Shown: piece by piece, positions 26,241 to 37,192 of the stretch
Layout of the letters: the number at the start of each line of letters is the position of its first letter
How positions within the stretch are numbered: the stretch's first letter is position 1
Source: Davidsoniella eucalypti
Lineage: Eukaryota; Ascomycota; Sordariomycetes; Microascales; Ceratocystidaceae
Assembly (NCBI GenBank): GCA_004009845.1
Contig: RMBW01000077.1
Span: forward strand, 90,384 to 154,383
DNA length: 64,000 bases
Reading direction: 5' to 3'
Notes under the pieces: generated by a model
Told to the model about the DNA's origin: nothing
Seen by the model: only the letters and a program-made list of their open reading frames with translations
Database searches by the model: none
Program-made: the position numbers and the translations under genes

Positions 26241-27386
26241 ATGACGGCCGATACTCTTGACATCACGCTGCGTAACGACACGCCGTCTAGCAATGTGTTT
26301 GTTACAGTGACTGGCCGGGCCATGGCTCAGAATATGAGCCCGGTCTTCATCTGTGCCGACGGCAAGACGGCCTTCTATCCTACCTCGCCGTCCAAGATTC
26401 TCCAGCCTCTCGGGGTCGATGTTGCCATCCCCCTGGGCCCACCAGGCAGCTCTCGAGTGGTGACTATTCCACGCATTGCCGGCGGCCGCATCTGGTTCTG
26501 CAAAGACGCACCGCTCGTCTTCATGCTTAACCCTGGCCCGGCCGTCGTTGAGCCTTCTATGATGAACCCATCAGACGCCAACCATTTCCTGGACTGGGGG
26601 TTTGCCGAGTTCACTTTCAATGAAGCTCAGCTTTACGTCAACATATCCTACGTGGACTTTGTCAGTATTCCATGCTCGCTAGAGCTAGAGAATACCAGCG
26701 GGAAAAAGACCCGTGTCGAGGGCTTCCGTGCCGATGCCCTTGATCAGGTGTGCAAGAAACTGGTCGAACAGGATGCCAAGGACAACTCTGGCTGGAGCAA
26801 GCTCGTGGTCAAGACTAAAGACGGCTCTAAGAACCTGCGTGCTCTCAGTCCCAACTCGGGCTGCACCATCATGCCGGGTCTTTTCTCGGGATACCTCGAA
26901 CCCCATATCAAGGAGGTATGGGCTACCTACGCCAAATCCCCGCTAGTCATCAACACTCAAGCGTCGTGGGGAAATGTCTCTGGCAGAGTGCGGGCCCGTG
27001 ACAACTGCCTCGATCTCGGCGTGCTGGGCTCCTTTGCCATGCCCAAGACCGAAGATGTCTGGAGCTGCTCCACCGGCCCCTTTGCCCGAGGCGCGGACTA
27101 TACAGACGGCAGAGGAGCCGCTGGTGCTCGGCTAGCGGCTGCTTTGAACCGCGGTACTCTGTTGTCTAATTCCCAGCAGCCTGAAGGCGAAGATGTTTCC
27201 CGGTACTACCAGCTCGAAAGAACCAACCATTATTCCAGAATCTGTCACGAGCTTAGTGTCAATGGAAGAGGCTATGCCTTCCCCTACGACGATGTGAGCA
27301 AGAGCGGAGGCGTGGATCAATCTGGCTCCCTTTGGGACGGCAGCCCAAAGATGCTTACGGTTGCCATTGGTGGCTGGAAGAACTGA
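26241..27386 (+). CDS. GH64 / thaumatin-fold beta-1,3-glucanase-like protein
   Basis: A 381-residue intronless protein resembling glycoside hydrolase family 64, which acts on beta-1,3-glucan chains. Recognisable features: a strand-rich N-terminus with VFVTVTGRAM, the segment GGRIWFCKDAP (compare GRIWF-type strands in the family), FAEFTFNEAQLYVNISYVDF near 120-139, SIPCSLELENTSG, and RICHELSVNGRGYAFPYDD near 335-353, a conserved C-terminal block. The first ATG starts directly in the domain (MTADTLDITLRND); there is no signal peptide, so an intracellular or non-classical location is inferred. Codons are GC-rich, in contrast to the AT-rich flanks. The catalytic acids were not assigned. Native substrate is unproven. 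Confidence 0.8.
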   Translation: MTADTLDITLRNDTPSSNVFVTVTGRAMAQNMSPVFICADGKTAFYPTSPSKILQPLGVDVAIPLGPPGSSRVVTIPRIAGGRIWFCKDAPLVFMLNPGPAVVEPSMMNPSDANHFLDWGFAEFTFNEAQLYVNISYVDFVSIPCSLELENTSGKKTRVEGFRADALDQVCKKLVEQDAKDNSGWSKLVVKTKDGSKNLRALSPNSGCTIMPGLFSGYLEPHIKEVWATYAKSPLVINTQASWGNVSGRVRARDNCLDLGVLGSFAMPKTEDVWSCSTGPFARGADYTDGRGAAGARLAAALNRGTLLSNSQQPEGEDVSRYYQLERTNHYSRICHELSVNGRGYAFPYDDVSKSGGVDQSGSLWDGSPKMLTVAIGGWKN

Positions 27387-28703
27387 ATTTGCAAGCGGAC
27401 TAGTATCGGAGACTTGAAGAAGTCTTGCCGGGTCCCCTGAATCTAATATCGAGGGGTCCGAGAAATGTACATGTAGCATATATTTCCTTGGCAGTGGGTT
27501 CTGTGGACAGGTTCTTAGCAATGGCTATCGCCAGTGAGTTGGGAGACGAGGGGAATACACACAGAATATCTGTATGACTGTAGCGACGTCATAAAGAACT
27601 TTGTTGAAGGGGGACATCTATTGCAAAGTAACGTGGCGAATCTCAAAGATCTTTGCCGGTGGGATATCTATTGCAGGCAACATAGCGAAGGGGTCTGAGA
27701 TCGTAAGCAGGAGCGGCGTGGTAGGATATTGCTTCGGTGTTTCATTATCATCTTCTAGCGTCAATACAATGCTGCAAACACTATCGACAAATACATAAAA
27801 TCTATGCACGTAATTCAGGTACACATCGTTTGACTATTCGGGCTATCTATCCCAGCTGGTACGGTGTACCATGTCCATGCCATACGGTGCTGGGTGATGT
27901 ACGGTAGGACCATTATCTGGCTGGTTCGATGGGTGTGAAAATAAGAACACGGCCCCATGAACAGTGAAGAAGTCTCCAGGATCATGCCAGTAACTCAGCG
28001 TGGAACTGAGAGCTACAAAATAGCCGTAGGGTGTGTTGAACAGACTCTGTTATCCTGTCTGTGAGTGATGATATCTTGATTGTAACCCTTGATGCGATGA
28101 TACCGGCAACATGACAAAAGATAATTGCAGAGGTCACATTGAAGCTTGCCCGGCCTGCACAAGAGCTCCTCTTGGGGCATACAAAAGTTCAAAACCTCGG
28201 AGTAGTCTCTTGGCACATCAAGGTATGTAGGTGTGTTACTATATGTGACGATAGCTACCATTGCCAGCAGAACAATGACATCAATCTTCAAGAAAACCAA
28301 GCCGGACTAGGCAGCGAGCTTTAGCTGTGCCAAGTCATTGGAGTTAAGGTACGGTCATTGCTATGTTTAGGTTTTGTTTTGGTAAAATCGTAGGGGAAAA
28401 CGCTTTGGTAACCAGCTGTTGCCACATGTGGCATCATTGGAGTCTTTGGGCTGCCATCTTGGCGTCCTGGTCTGTGAACATTATGTACAGATATAATAGC
28501 ATTCACAGTACATTACATAGTGCAATGCTGGGTTGTTAGGCTAGTTAGTACATATGTATTCAGCGCTGGCACTGGCACTTGGAGTAGTGGCAGATATAGC
28601 TACTGCCGCTGACCTACCGTGCCCCTTTCAACTCCATGGAATGCATCATGATCTGAACTAACCATGTTCAACACTGTGATGTCAATATCCCTGAGTGTTG
28701 GAA
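27387..28703. other. Intergenic region after the GH64-like gene
   Basis: Only short frames with no recognisable motif. Nothing supportable as a gene or RNA. Confidence 0.35.
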
Positions 28704-28909
28704 TCTTGGTTAGCTCAGTCGGCGTCCGTCATTTTGGGTATACCGGACCGATGGGGACTCAAACCCTGGGCTGGTAAGCAAACAGCTTACATAACTGTGG
28801 CCCCCTCTAGGGTTAAGCGAGTGAGACCTTGGACTCAAGGTGCGGCACAAACTAAACGCTATGAATCAACGCATATTTTTCGCAGCAATGACCAAGTCAA
28901 GTCAAAGTG
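28704..28909 (+). mobile_element. tRNA-derived SINE-like element
   Basis: Starts with a tRNA-like A box (GGTTAGCTCAGTCGG at 28708) followed by a perfect 5-bp stem GTCCG/CGGAC at the anticodon-arm position and a B-box-like GGGACTCAAACCC. It is not a working tRNA: the D-arm is shortened and no matching acceptor stem closes. About 120 nt of unrelated sequence follow, ending in AAGTC repeats (CAAGTCAAGTCAAAG at about 28893-28907), the kind of simple tail SINEs carry. Other copies in the genome would settle this. Confidence 0.45.
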
Positions 28910-31900
28910 ATCTGATGAAAGACCGTACATATAAAAAGATTAACAAAAGATATTATAGTTTAAATAGTATTTCTCGTTAGACGAGTTATTGTAAGTTAGC
29001 ATGTATCTAGGTTGTTAGGGTTAAACACGAGTTTACTAAAAATAAAAGGGGGCATCGAGAAAGCGTGGATCGTAGATATCCTCCTTCACCAAGAGCTCTG
29101 AACAAGTCAGTCCATATGTAGCCGCCGTTGGGGGCCTTTCTTGAAGCCTTGATCACAACTGTACATGTATGACTGCTCTAAAAAAAGCAACACAGTAAAT
29201 TGGGCAACATAGAGAGGCAGCTTCGCAAGATAGAGTCCAACTCGGTGACTTGGGGCGTGGCAGGAGACGGCCATAGTGTTCAAAAGAAAGAAAACACTGA
29301 GAAACCTACTAAACCTGCGTACATTTCATGGGCGGCCTGTATTTTTCAGTGCTTTTCACTTTGACCTTGGGGTCTTTTTGCTCTCCGGAATGCTCGTGAG
29401 CCGAACGCCATTATGAATTTGCTCTGGCACCGAAGAAGGTCGAGCGAGCTAGCAATGATGCCGAGAACCAAGTTCGAGGTTAGAGTTGGAGGTGGCCAGT
29501 GCAAGGTGGAAATTGCTGTTGTTTCTTTATATTTATATCATCTTTATTTCATAGTCTGTTTTGATTAAAGCTCACGTGGGATTCTTTCGAACAATGGCTA
29601 GCAGTTGTTAAGAGCAACCAGTGAGACACGAACTAGCATGCATTGTTTATCTTGTCTGACAAGGTAAAACTATGTATACATGTACTGTTCATATGTAATC
29701 AGACTTGGTCCTACATACAGTAGAAACAAGGTTATGAGACTAGAACACTAATAATCTAGTCGCAGCCAATACAACTATAAACACCCATTGACGAGTTCGT
29801 TTGTACTAGTAGTAGTGCTACTATCAGTTAGTCAGATAGTAGTACTGGTGGAACGTATGTATTGTTTGGATCACAGACTATTTGCATGTTTGATAGAACT
29901 GTAGATGTAGATAGTATGGAGGTTTCATCTGCTATTGCCGGTGGCTATAGTAGCTTGAGCACTGTATATGACGAATTATGTCGTATGCTCTCGGTATTGG
30001 CTTCACTATACATTGGGGAATAACATGGAAACCTATTTTAGTCATTGTTAAACTTGAGTTTAGGCACTTCGATTCTTTTTTTTTTTTTAATAAATTAGTT
30101 GGTTATAGCCAATTACTCAGCTATAGTTTTTCTTCTGAATATTTTTCTCAAGTGCTGAGAATTAAGGTGTGTTGAAGCATTGTTCAGTTTCTTGGCCTTT
30201 TAGTGACATATGCTAGGGCTGTCCAAATTAGGACTAGATAGGATCCCGGCCATGTGTTTAGAATCACTGCTCCAAGTAGGGAGAGCAGAGTGGTTAGAAG
30301 AGGCAGATAACTACGAGATTGTGAAAGCCAAAAGAATAAAAGACCGAAAGAGACACATGATGGCGCTGTATAGACCGGCGTTATTCGACTCGATCATGCT
30401 GGTGATAGTAGTTTTTAGGCACACCTTGTCCGGAAGGGCATTTTGACATATGCCAAGAGCTGTAAGACGCATTATTGAGATACATGAAAGCTAGTGACGC
30501 AACATTCTACGACGTTTAACTAGAGGTGTAACTTAGATAGCTCGACGACAGCAGGCGGTGGGAGTCGCTTTGCCACACTATTTCCTTGACTCGTATAATC
30601 CTACAACTGCGACAGCTACGGGCATGGGCCACTCTAGTATCATGAGGCCTGTATTTAAGGTGAGGTGTATGCATTGCTTGGGGGTTAGCAGACTGACACA
30701 CAGTTACTTGAGCCCGTTAGTGGTCCGTGGAGAATTGGGAGAGCATGGCGTGAGAAAGGAGCAAAAGCTAGTTGACTGTTAGTTTGTATAGAGCGAGAGT
30801 CACCCTTGGTAGTTAGTAGTGGCTGTAGTGATGGCAGCAGCAGTAGTAGCAGTAGTGGTGATGGTAGTATTTTAGGAATACTCCAATGGTTGTTAGAAAA
30901 TATTGAAGGCCCTATAAATCCCCCAAAACACCGACAAAACCAATAGCCACGTTCATCGTTAGATCATCATGGCAGGGCGAGAGCCACAAGTGAATCCAAG
31001 CGGTCAGCGTGGGAGGCGGTAAAATAGCTAGTATTCAGACATCGTAGCCGAGGCTCTTTGGCCAGAGACAAACATTTGCACACATGTGACGGAGGCAAGA
31101 AGAGATATAGAGAAATACAGAGACCGAGATTACAAGAGGCTGATTCTGTAGGCTGACAAAAGCCAAAAGTGCTTTATGCTTTTCTAAGCATCGGGCACTT
31201 TGAACCCCCCGAGGAACAATTTTAGGCGCTATCAGCACTAACGCCACTAATCAGTGCTACAAAAAAGGACATTTGCTGCAGCTGATTCGACTTGGCATCA
31301 TCGTAAAGCCTGTCCTTCCTTCCGGCATTCTAGCGTATGCACTGTATGCACTGATACCCTATATTTGGGATCAACAGTAGTACCAAAAGCGTACCTGCAT
31401 CAGAGCGGGCGTCATCTTGGATTTGACAGCCAGATCGACGCCGTGAAACAATCAGCCAGTTGCCTTTGACATCACGATCAAGCGGGAGACTTGTTTGGTA
31501 GTAGGGATTTACTCGGGAGAGGCTAGCTCACTGCTACTAATACTACTGCTACTACGGCTTCGATCGGCAATCTGCATACAGATGTCAGTATACTCTCGAG
31601 AATGCTCTGGAAGGAAAGAACTAAATGTACGGCAGAGTGGAACAACAACGCTAGTTGTCTGTTTGTGTACACAGCCCTCATGGTTTATCTGGGTTTATCT
31701 GGGTTATTTGCTGTGATGTTGTATTTTGTTATGCCAAGACCAGCCGACTAACATGGATGCTTAGTAAGTACTTCGTTACTTCGTTTCCCAAGGCTGTAAA
31801 GCATCGAAAGGTCCTGCCCACCATCTTTTTCAGGAATAGTGTGAAACGAATAGCACATTTCCGCACCTGTTTTCTCGTCTTTCTCTTTCACCTAGTAAGC

Positions 31901-34009
31901 TTAACTACAGTAGATCTAACATCTCCGAGTTAAACGAAACGGCGTAGACTGAGCCCCGATAGCATGTGATAGAGCCATAGTCCCCTATCGCCACGCCCTA
32001 ATGGAACTTTCGCTAGTTTACTGTGCCTCTCCTGCTCCCTTACGATCTTTATGCTCTCTATAAGCAGCTCTAATTGAATTGCTATCAAGTCTCGAAGGCC
32101 CAGCAATGAGGCTCGACGTGGCGGAATCGAGATAACTCCCTCTTTAGTTTGCACAGTAGAAAGTCTATATGGGCTGTACTGCGCCAAGAGATATACGGCA
32201 CGACTTCTTGGTATACCTTTTTCGGATGGGTTGTGGGATAGGCCAAGCCAAGCCAAGCCAAGCCAGCCGGGCAACATTCAACCATGTGTTCGGTCCTCAC
32301 TGTTATATGTATAGTGGACGGGAGACACTCCAACGCATTCTTATTTTGCCGTCACTCTCGGGCCTTGGCCAGCTGAAACTGCAGTTTTGGTACATCTAGC
32401 CATCTACCGAAAACTCACAGTTCCATGATCGTGACTGTCATGAAGTTGTGGCTTTAATCTGGGGAATGTTTCCTCACTCACTGTCTCTCTGTCACAAGAA
32501 AGAGAGTCCGCAGCAATCTTCCATGAACGGGAGGCTCTCCGCCCCTGACCATCTGTTCATCAATATCAGTATCTTTTATTTGGAATGCTATCTGGGAGGC
32601 TACAGAGAGACGTGCTCGGCTTGTGATATTAAATTCGACGGGGCTCCGGCTTCCAAGTTCCAGAACTGGTCATGACGGCCCCAAAAGACTGGAAATAGAG
32701 GGATTGCTTCTATCTGACCTACACAGCACTTGTACAATAGTGGCCTTAGCGGGCTTTGCGTCCTGTCTTGGCACCAGTCTTGTTTGTTTTTTTGTTTGTT
32801 TGTGAGGGTGTGCGGGCAGAACATTAACTCTTCTCATCTCTAGCTACCACGAGTATTGTTTCTTTCTTTTAGCTTGGTCTTGGGCAGCAAATCTTCTCGT
32901 TTTCTAGGCCGATTTACTGGAAATCTGGTTCATTTTTTGCTGTAGTTGAAGATACCAGATCGGCGCTACTTGACAGTACTAGAGCCATCAAAATCCCATG
33001 TTGGACTTGTTAGCAAACAGGCATCATATTGCCCCCCTCCCCATGCCAACGAACTGACCAGGCACTCGAACCTATAAGTGCCACGAACTAACGGGATGTA
33101 AACGACATCAAAGAAACAAAGGGACGAAGGTGGGGGGGGGGGGGTATAGAGCCCTGCAGGGTTTCACTCCACCTCTAACCACAACTTAACCTTTTCGTAC
33201 CTTGGTAGATGACGTGAACGTAGTAGTGGCCTGCAAAAGATGCACCGACAGATGCCATGGCAGGTTAATGAGCGATATGTTGATAGCGGTTGGTTGTTTG
33301 CTTCGTTTTACACGCCCAGAGGTCTGTTTCGTTCCCAGTCATCCATCTACCCATCTACGTCTCTGTCCCCTTTGTCTTTGTAGATGAGAGCCTGTCAAGC
33401 CGTCAACTTTGATCATTCCATGCCCTTACAGCTCTACATGTGTCTCGAGTGGCAAACTGACTGAATGTCTCCCAAGATCATCGTCATGGCTTCCGTGCTA
33501 TGGCCAATGACTACTTGATCGGCGGCTATCTCTAGATCGCCATTCACTTGGTTAAATATCCTGCTCGTCCGCACCTCCATCATCAGTTTGGATCTCTCGG
33601 AGTCACCACCTTCACTTCAGATCACTCGGTCTAGTACCTTCTCCGTCTGCCTTTTCTTTTCTAAATACACAGCTTTGCGCTCTAAGCTGTCTACCATTCT
33701 CTATCACCAGCTTCGTGCTATCATTAGTGTGCCTTTTCTACTTCTATCTTTTTTTTTACTTGGCCCTATAAGACTATCTTCGTCTTTTGACTCTCCTTTT
33801 CCTACCGGCCTTTCTGCTTGCACCATTGCCATTCTTTGCTTCCTTCCGCCGGATCTACCAACTGTAGTCGGAATATCTAGCCTTTCTGCTTTATTCGTTT
33901 GATATCCAGTGTCTCTTCGTGAGATCTTCGTTTCTGCTATATTAGATACCCCCTCTTCTTTTCTACTTTACTATTTATCTGTATTTTGATACCCATATAT
34001 CTTTTCAAG
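28910..34009. other. 5.1-kb gene-poor region and promoter of the secreted-protein gene
   Basis: No convincing coding sequence. Open frames such as 30210-30446 and 32277-31930 (-) are short and unrecognised. Simple sequences include an AGCCA run at 32240-32268, a G run near 33132-33144, and CAG/GTAGTAG-type triplets around 30825-30870. From about 33590 the plus strand turns strongly pyrimidine-rich up to 34009, consistent with a strong promoter and leader for the gene starting at 34010. Confidence 0.4.
33132..33144. repeat. Poly-G run
   Basis: An uninterrupted run of about 13 G residues in non-coding DNA. Lengths of such runs are often assembled unreliably. Confidence 0.6.
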
Positions 34010-35661
34010 ATGCTTCCCAAGTTCTTTACTATCGTTGCCATGGCCGCTATGGCCCTGGCCAAGCCCGTCTTGCTCAAGGAGGACTACCTCCAGTCGCCTA
34101 TCAACCTTCAGCCTCTCAACCAGCCCGAGTATCTTGATCCGCTGGAGGGTGCCCGCTCTCAGTTCATCGAGAAGCGTGCCTCTAAGAATGTTGACCTCAC
34201 CCAGGATCTGTCTGGCTTGATTCTCTTTGCTGCGTAAGTGAACTACAACCAGCACACCCAGTCTGTATCTCTAGTTTCTAATATCTTTCTAGTTTCATCA
34301 AGGAGTCTTACATCTTCATTGAATGCCTCGAGTGCCGCACTGAAGGCGATGTCCAGATCACTCTGACCAACGACGATATTCTCAACCCTCACATGCGCCT
34401 CGATTTCCACGGTGTCAAGTCTTACATGGATCTTGGCGTTCAGATTGTTGCTGCTACTTCTTTCTCTATCAACTTGTTCACCGTGCCAACCCCCATTGGT
34501 GTTGGTATTCCGGATCTAAATGTTGGCGTGCTACTTTTCATTGATCTGGTCTTTAGCGTTGATGCTGAGTTGGCCATGTCTGGTGGTTTCTACGTCGAGG
34601 TTCCCGATGATGCCTATCTCGAGGCTGCTCTGTTTAACGGCGTTCTGGACGACACTTTCTTCAACGGCACTTCTTTCCAGTCTATCCCCGTCATTGTTCA
34701 CGCCGCCGAGGTTACCTTCAAGGCTTCTCTGCGTGTCCGTCTCCAGGCCGGCATCGAGGTTCAGTCTCTGGGTACCAAAGCCGCCGTCAACATCTACACT
34801 GACATTGTTCAATTCGTCCTTAATATTGGGGCTGCGGAGGAATGCTACCTCCAGGCCGAAGAGTGGTTCGATCTAACCGTCGGTATCTATGCTAAGCTAG
34901 ACATTCTATTCTTTGAGTTCCCTGCCCCTGTCTTGTCGACTGCCCTGTTGACCTCCCCTACCTTCACTAAGTGCCTCTGGGAGCACGAGGCCAACTACAC
35001 CGAGCCCATCCCGTTTGAGCTCCCGGCGCCTACCTCTTCTGCCGCTTCCGAGTATGACAGCATGACCATCACCAGCCTTGTTTCCGCTGCTATCGAGACC
35101 GACACTATGAATATCGCCGGTCTTCTTGCCCTCATGGTTGCCCAGCCTACTGCTACTAGCACTTCTACCAACTATGATTCTATCAGCAAGGCTCAAATCA
35201 CTTCCGCCCCTGTTTTAGCTCGCTATTCCGCTAAGAGCGATACTGATACTACGGACCTTGCCGACTCTGACAATACCTCTGAGTCGACTTTTATGGTCTA
35301 CACCATTACCATTTGCGATTCTGGAGCTATCGACTGTCCTGCTAGCCTCCGTACCATTGAGACTGTCACGGTCAACGTACCCTTCGTTTCCGCCGCTTGC
35401 AAGGTCTTCGATATCGAAAGCGTTGCTCCTAGCGTCATCATTTCCGAGATCACCTACCCTACCGACCTATACACCATGGAGGCCCTTGCTACTCCGGTTG
35501 TCTTCTACCCTGCTGCAAACACCACCACTGCACTGGAAGGAGCCAAAAGCACCAGCTCCATTGGTCACTTTAGCCACAGAATTGATGCTGATGGTGTAGA
35601 CCGTTCTGGCATTTACACTCTTTCTTACAACCCCTACCCGGCTGTCACCGCCAGCGCCTAA
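34010..35661 (+). CDS. Secreted protein with signal peptide and Kex2-type propeptide, function unknown
   Basis: About 530 residues, two exons (34010-34233, 34293-35661). The N-terminus MLPKFFTIVAMAAMALA is a clear signal peptide, and a dibasic Lys-Arg at residues 55-56 (FIEKRASKN) suggests Kex2 trimming of a short propeptide. The central region, about 76-320, is beta-rich and regular (VKSYMDLGVQIVAATSFSIN, VPTPIGVGIPDLNVG) with paired cysteines (ECLECRTEG; EECYLQAEEWFDL; TKCLWEHE), and resembles a widespread fungal family of uncharacterised extracellular proteins often described as GPI-anchored. Here the C-terminus lacks a hydrophobic GPI signal, so it is probably soluble. The Ser/Thr-rich tail is a likely O-glycosylated stretch. 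Codons are C/T-ending, suggesting high expression. Confidence 0.82.
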
Positions 35662-37192
35662 ATCATCTTTAGTGTGCATGGACGGACCTTTTATTTCTAA
35701 AAGAAAAAGACAGAGCATCCACTTGATCAGGTGTTCCGGTGTTGTTGAGCTCGTTCACCAAAACCTTCTTTTTCACTTCTAGGTTTCTAAAATTACGCAT
35801 CAGGATGCCATGACAACAGCTGGTTCTTTCATATTGGCGATATCTTCACGATATACGTGTATCATTCTCTTCTTTCTTTCATTTTCTCCCCTTCTTTCTT
35901 TCTTCTTTCTTCTTTTCACTGTTTTACTTTCTCTTCTCTTTCTTTTCTCGTCTTTTATTCTAATTTTTTACTAAGCACTCCTTGCTATCTGGTATACTTT
36001 ATTTACGATATTATCATGGCCTTGTACTGCTGGAGAGTGTAGGTTTTCTTACGACCAAGATCTTAAGATTCATATAGTACACATATCTTACTACTTTTCT
36101 TACTTATTTTTCTCTTCATCTTCCTTTTCTTCTTATCCCTATGCCTTTGGTCCCTGGAGTATTTCACATTCATGAAATGGATTTTCGCCTCTATTCTTCC
36201 AATACCCCTTTTTATATTTTCTTTCCTTTTCTTTCTTTTCTTCTCTCCATAAGTTCTTATACATATAACCTACACACCCTTCCTTTCTACTTCATATGTC
36301 ACTTTGTATATTTAGCTATTCCCCAACTAAAAAAGCTCTAGCCAGCGTGCAAGGTACTAGTAGTTTATATCCTACATCCCATAGTTTTATAATACCAAAG
36401 CTTCTTGTAACTCTAAAACATACATAGTCTTTTATACGGTGATTTTTGACGTTCCTTAAATTATATATTGCGTCTTTGTTTTCCCTCATGGTAGATGCAC
36501 AGTCTCGACGCCTGTTTCACGCTCTTTTCTTCTGCACGTTCTTCTCTCGTTCTTCTCTCGTTCTTCGTTGACTTGAGCTAGATGATGTCAAGCTCAGGTC
36601 ATCGTAAAGACACCCGTACTTTCCGGATTGGACTGTGCGTCGTGCAAGATCCACCTTGTAACACCTGCTTTAGATTTAGATTTTCACCCGATAATTTGTT
36701 CTCGCGGCATCTTCCACTTTTGGTTTTTCCTTGTACGTGGTGAGCATATTATTCGATGTTTGGCCTCCAATCTCAATTGATTGTATTCTATTTTAGCTGT
36801 CTAATAGGGCTGATGAAAAATTTTCGTACGTAACCCCTCTTTTCCTGTTTATAGCACATAAAACCACGGTAATCCAAAGCTACAACACATTAGTTTAGCG
36901 ACATCAAGCCATCAAATGCTTCCAATGCTTCCAATGCATCCAATGCTTCCAATGCAAACTCACTCCGGATGGAATCATCTGATTTCCGTTTTTGAGTCAC
37001 TAACTTGTTAATTACCAATATAAAGTGACTTACTGCTTGGTAACAACAATGCACAGCGGCTACTTGGGCATTTTACGAGGATTGCGGTGATACGTGTAAA
37101 TACGTCGGATCTATATTATCGAGCACTTAGTCGATAGTTACATTATGTAGCTGAAGTCAGACTGTTGCTAATTAGAAGAGAATGCTACTAAA
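35662..37192. other. Convergent intergenic region
   Basis: Between the 3' ends of the secreted-protein gene (+) and PPIL2 (-). The plus strand is very T/C-rich from about 35840 to 36300. A short tandem repeat sits at 36914-36956. No gene seen. Confidence 0.4.
36914..36956. repeat. 9-bp tandem repeat (AATGCTTCC)
   Basis: About 4.5 tandem copies of AATGCTTCC, one with ATCC in place of TTCC. Non-coding microsatellite-like DNA. Confidence 0.75.

Noticed and set aside
30210..30446. 78-residue plus-strand frame in the gene-poor region
   Set aside because: No homology signature, promoter signal or exon continuation; fits chance length in AT-balanced DNA.
31930..32277. 115-residue minus-strand frame
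   Set aside because: Starts in the AGCCA simple repeat; no recognisable motif, so not called as a gene.
33061..33084. Hairpin GGCACT/AGTGCC with a CGAACC loop resembling a tRNA B box
   Set aside because: No D-arm, anticodon arm or acceptor stem around it.
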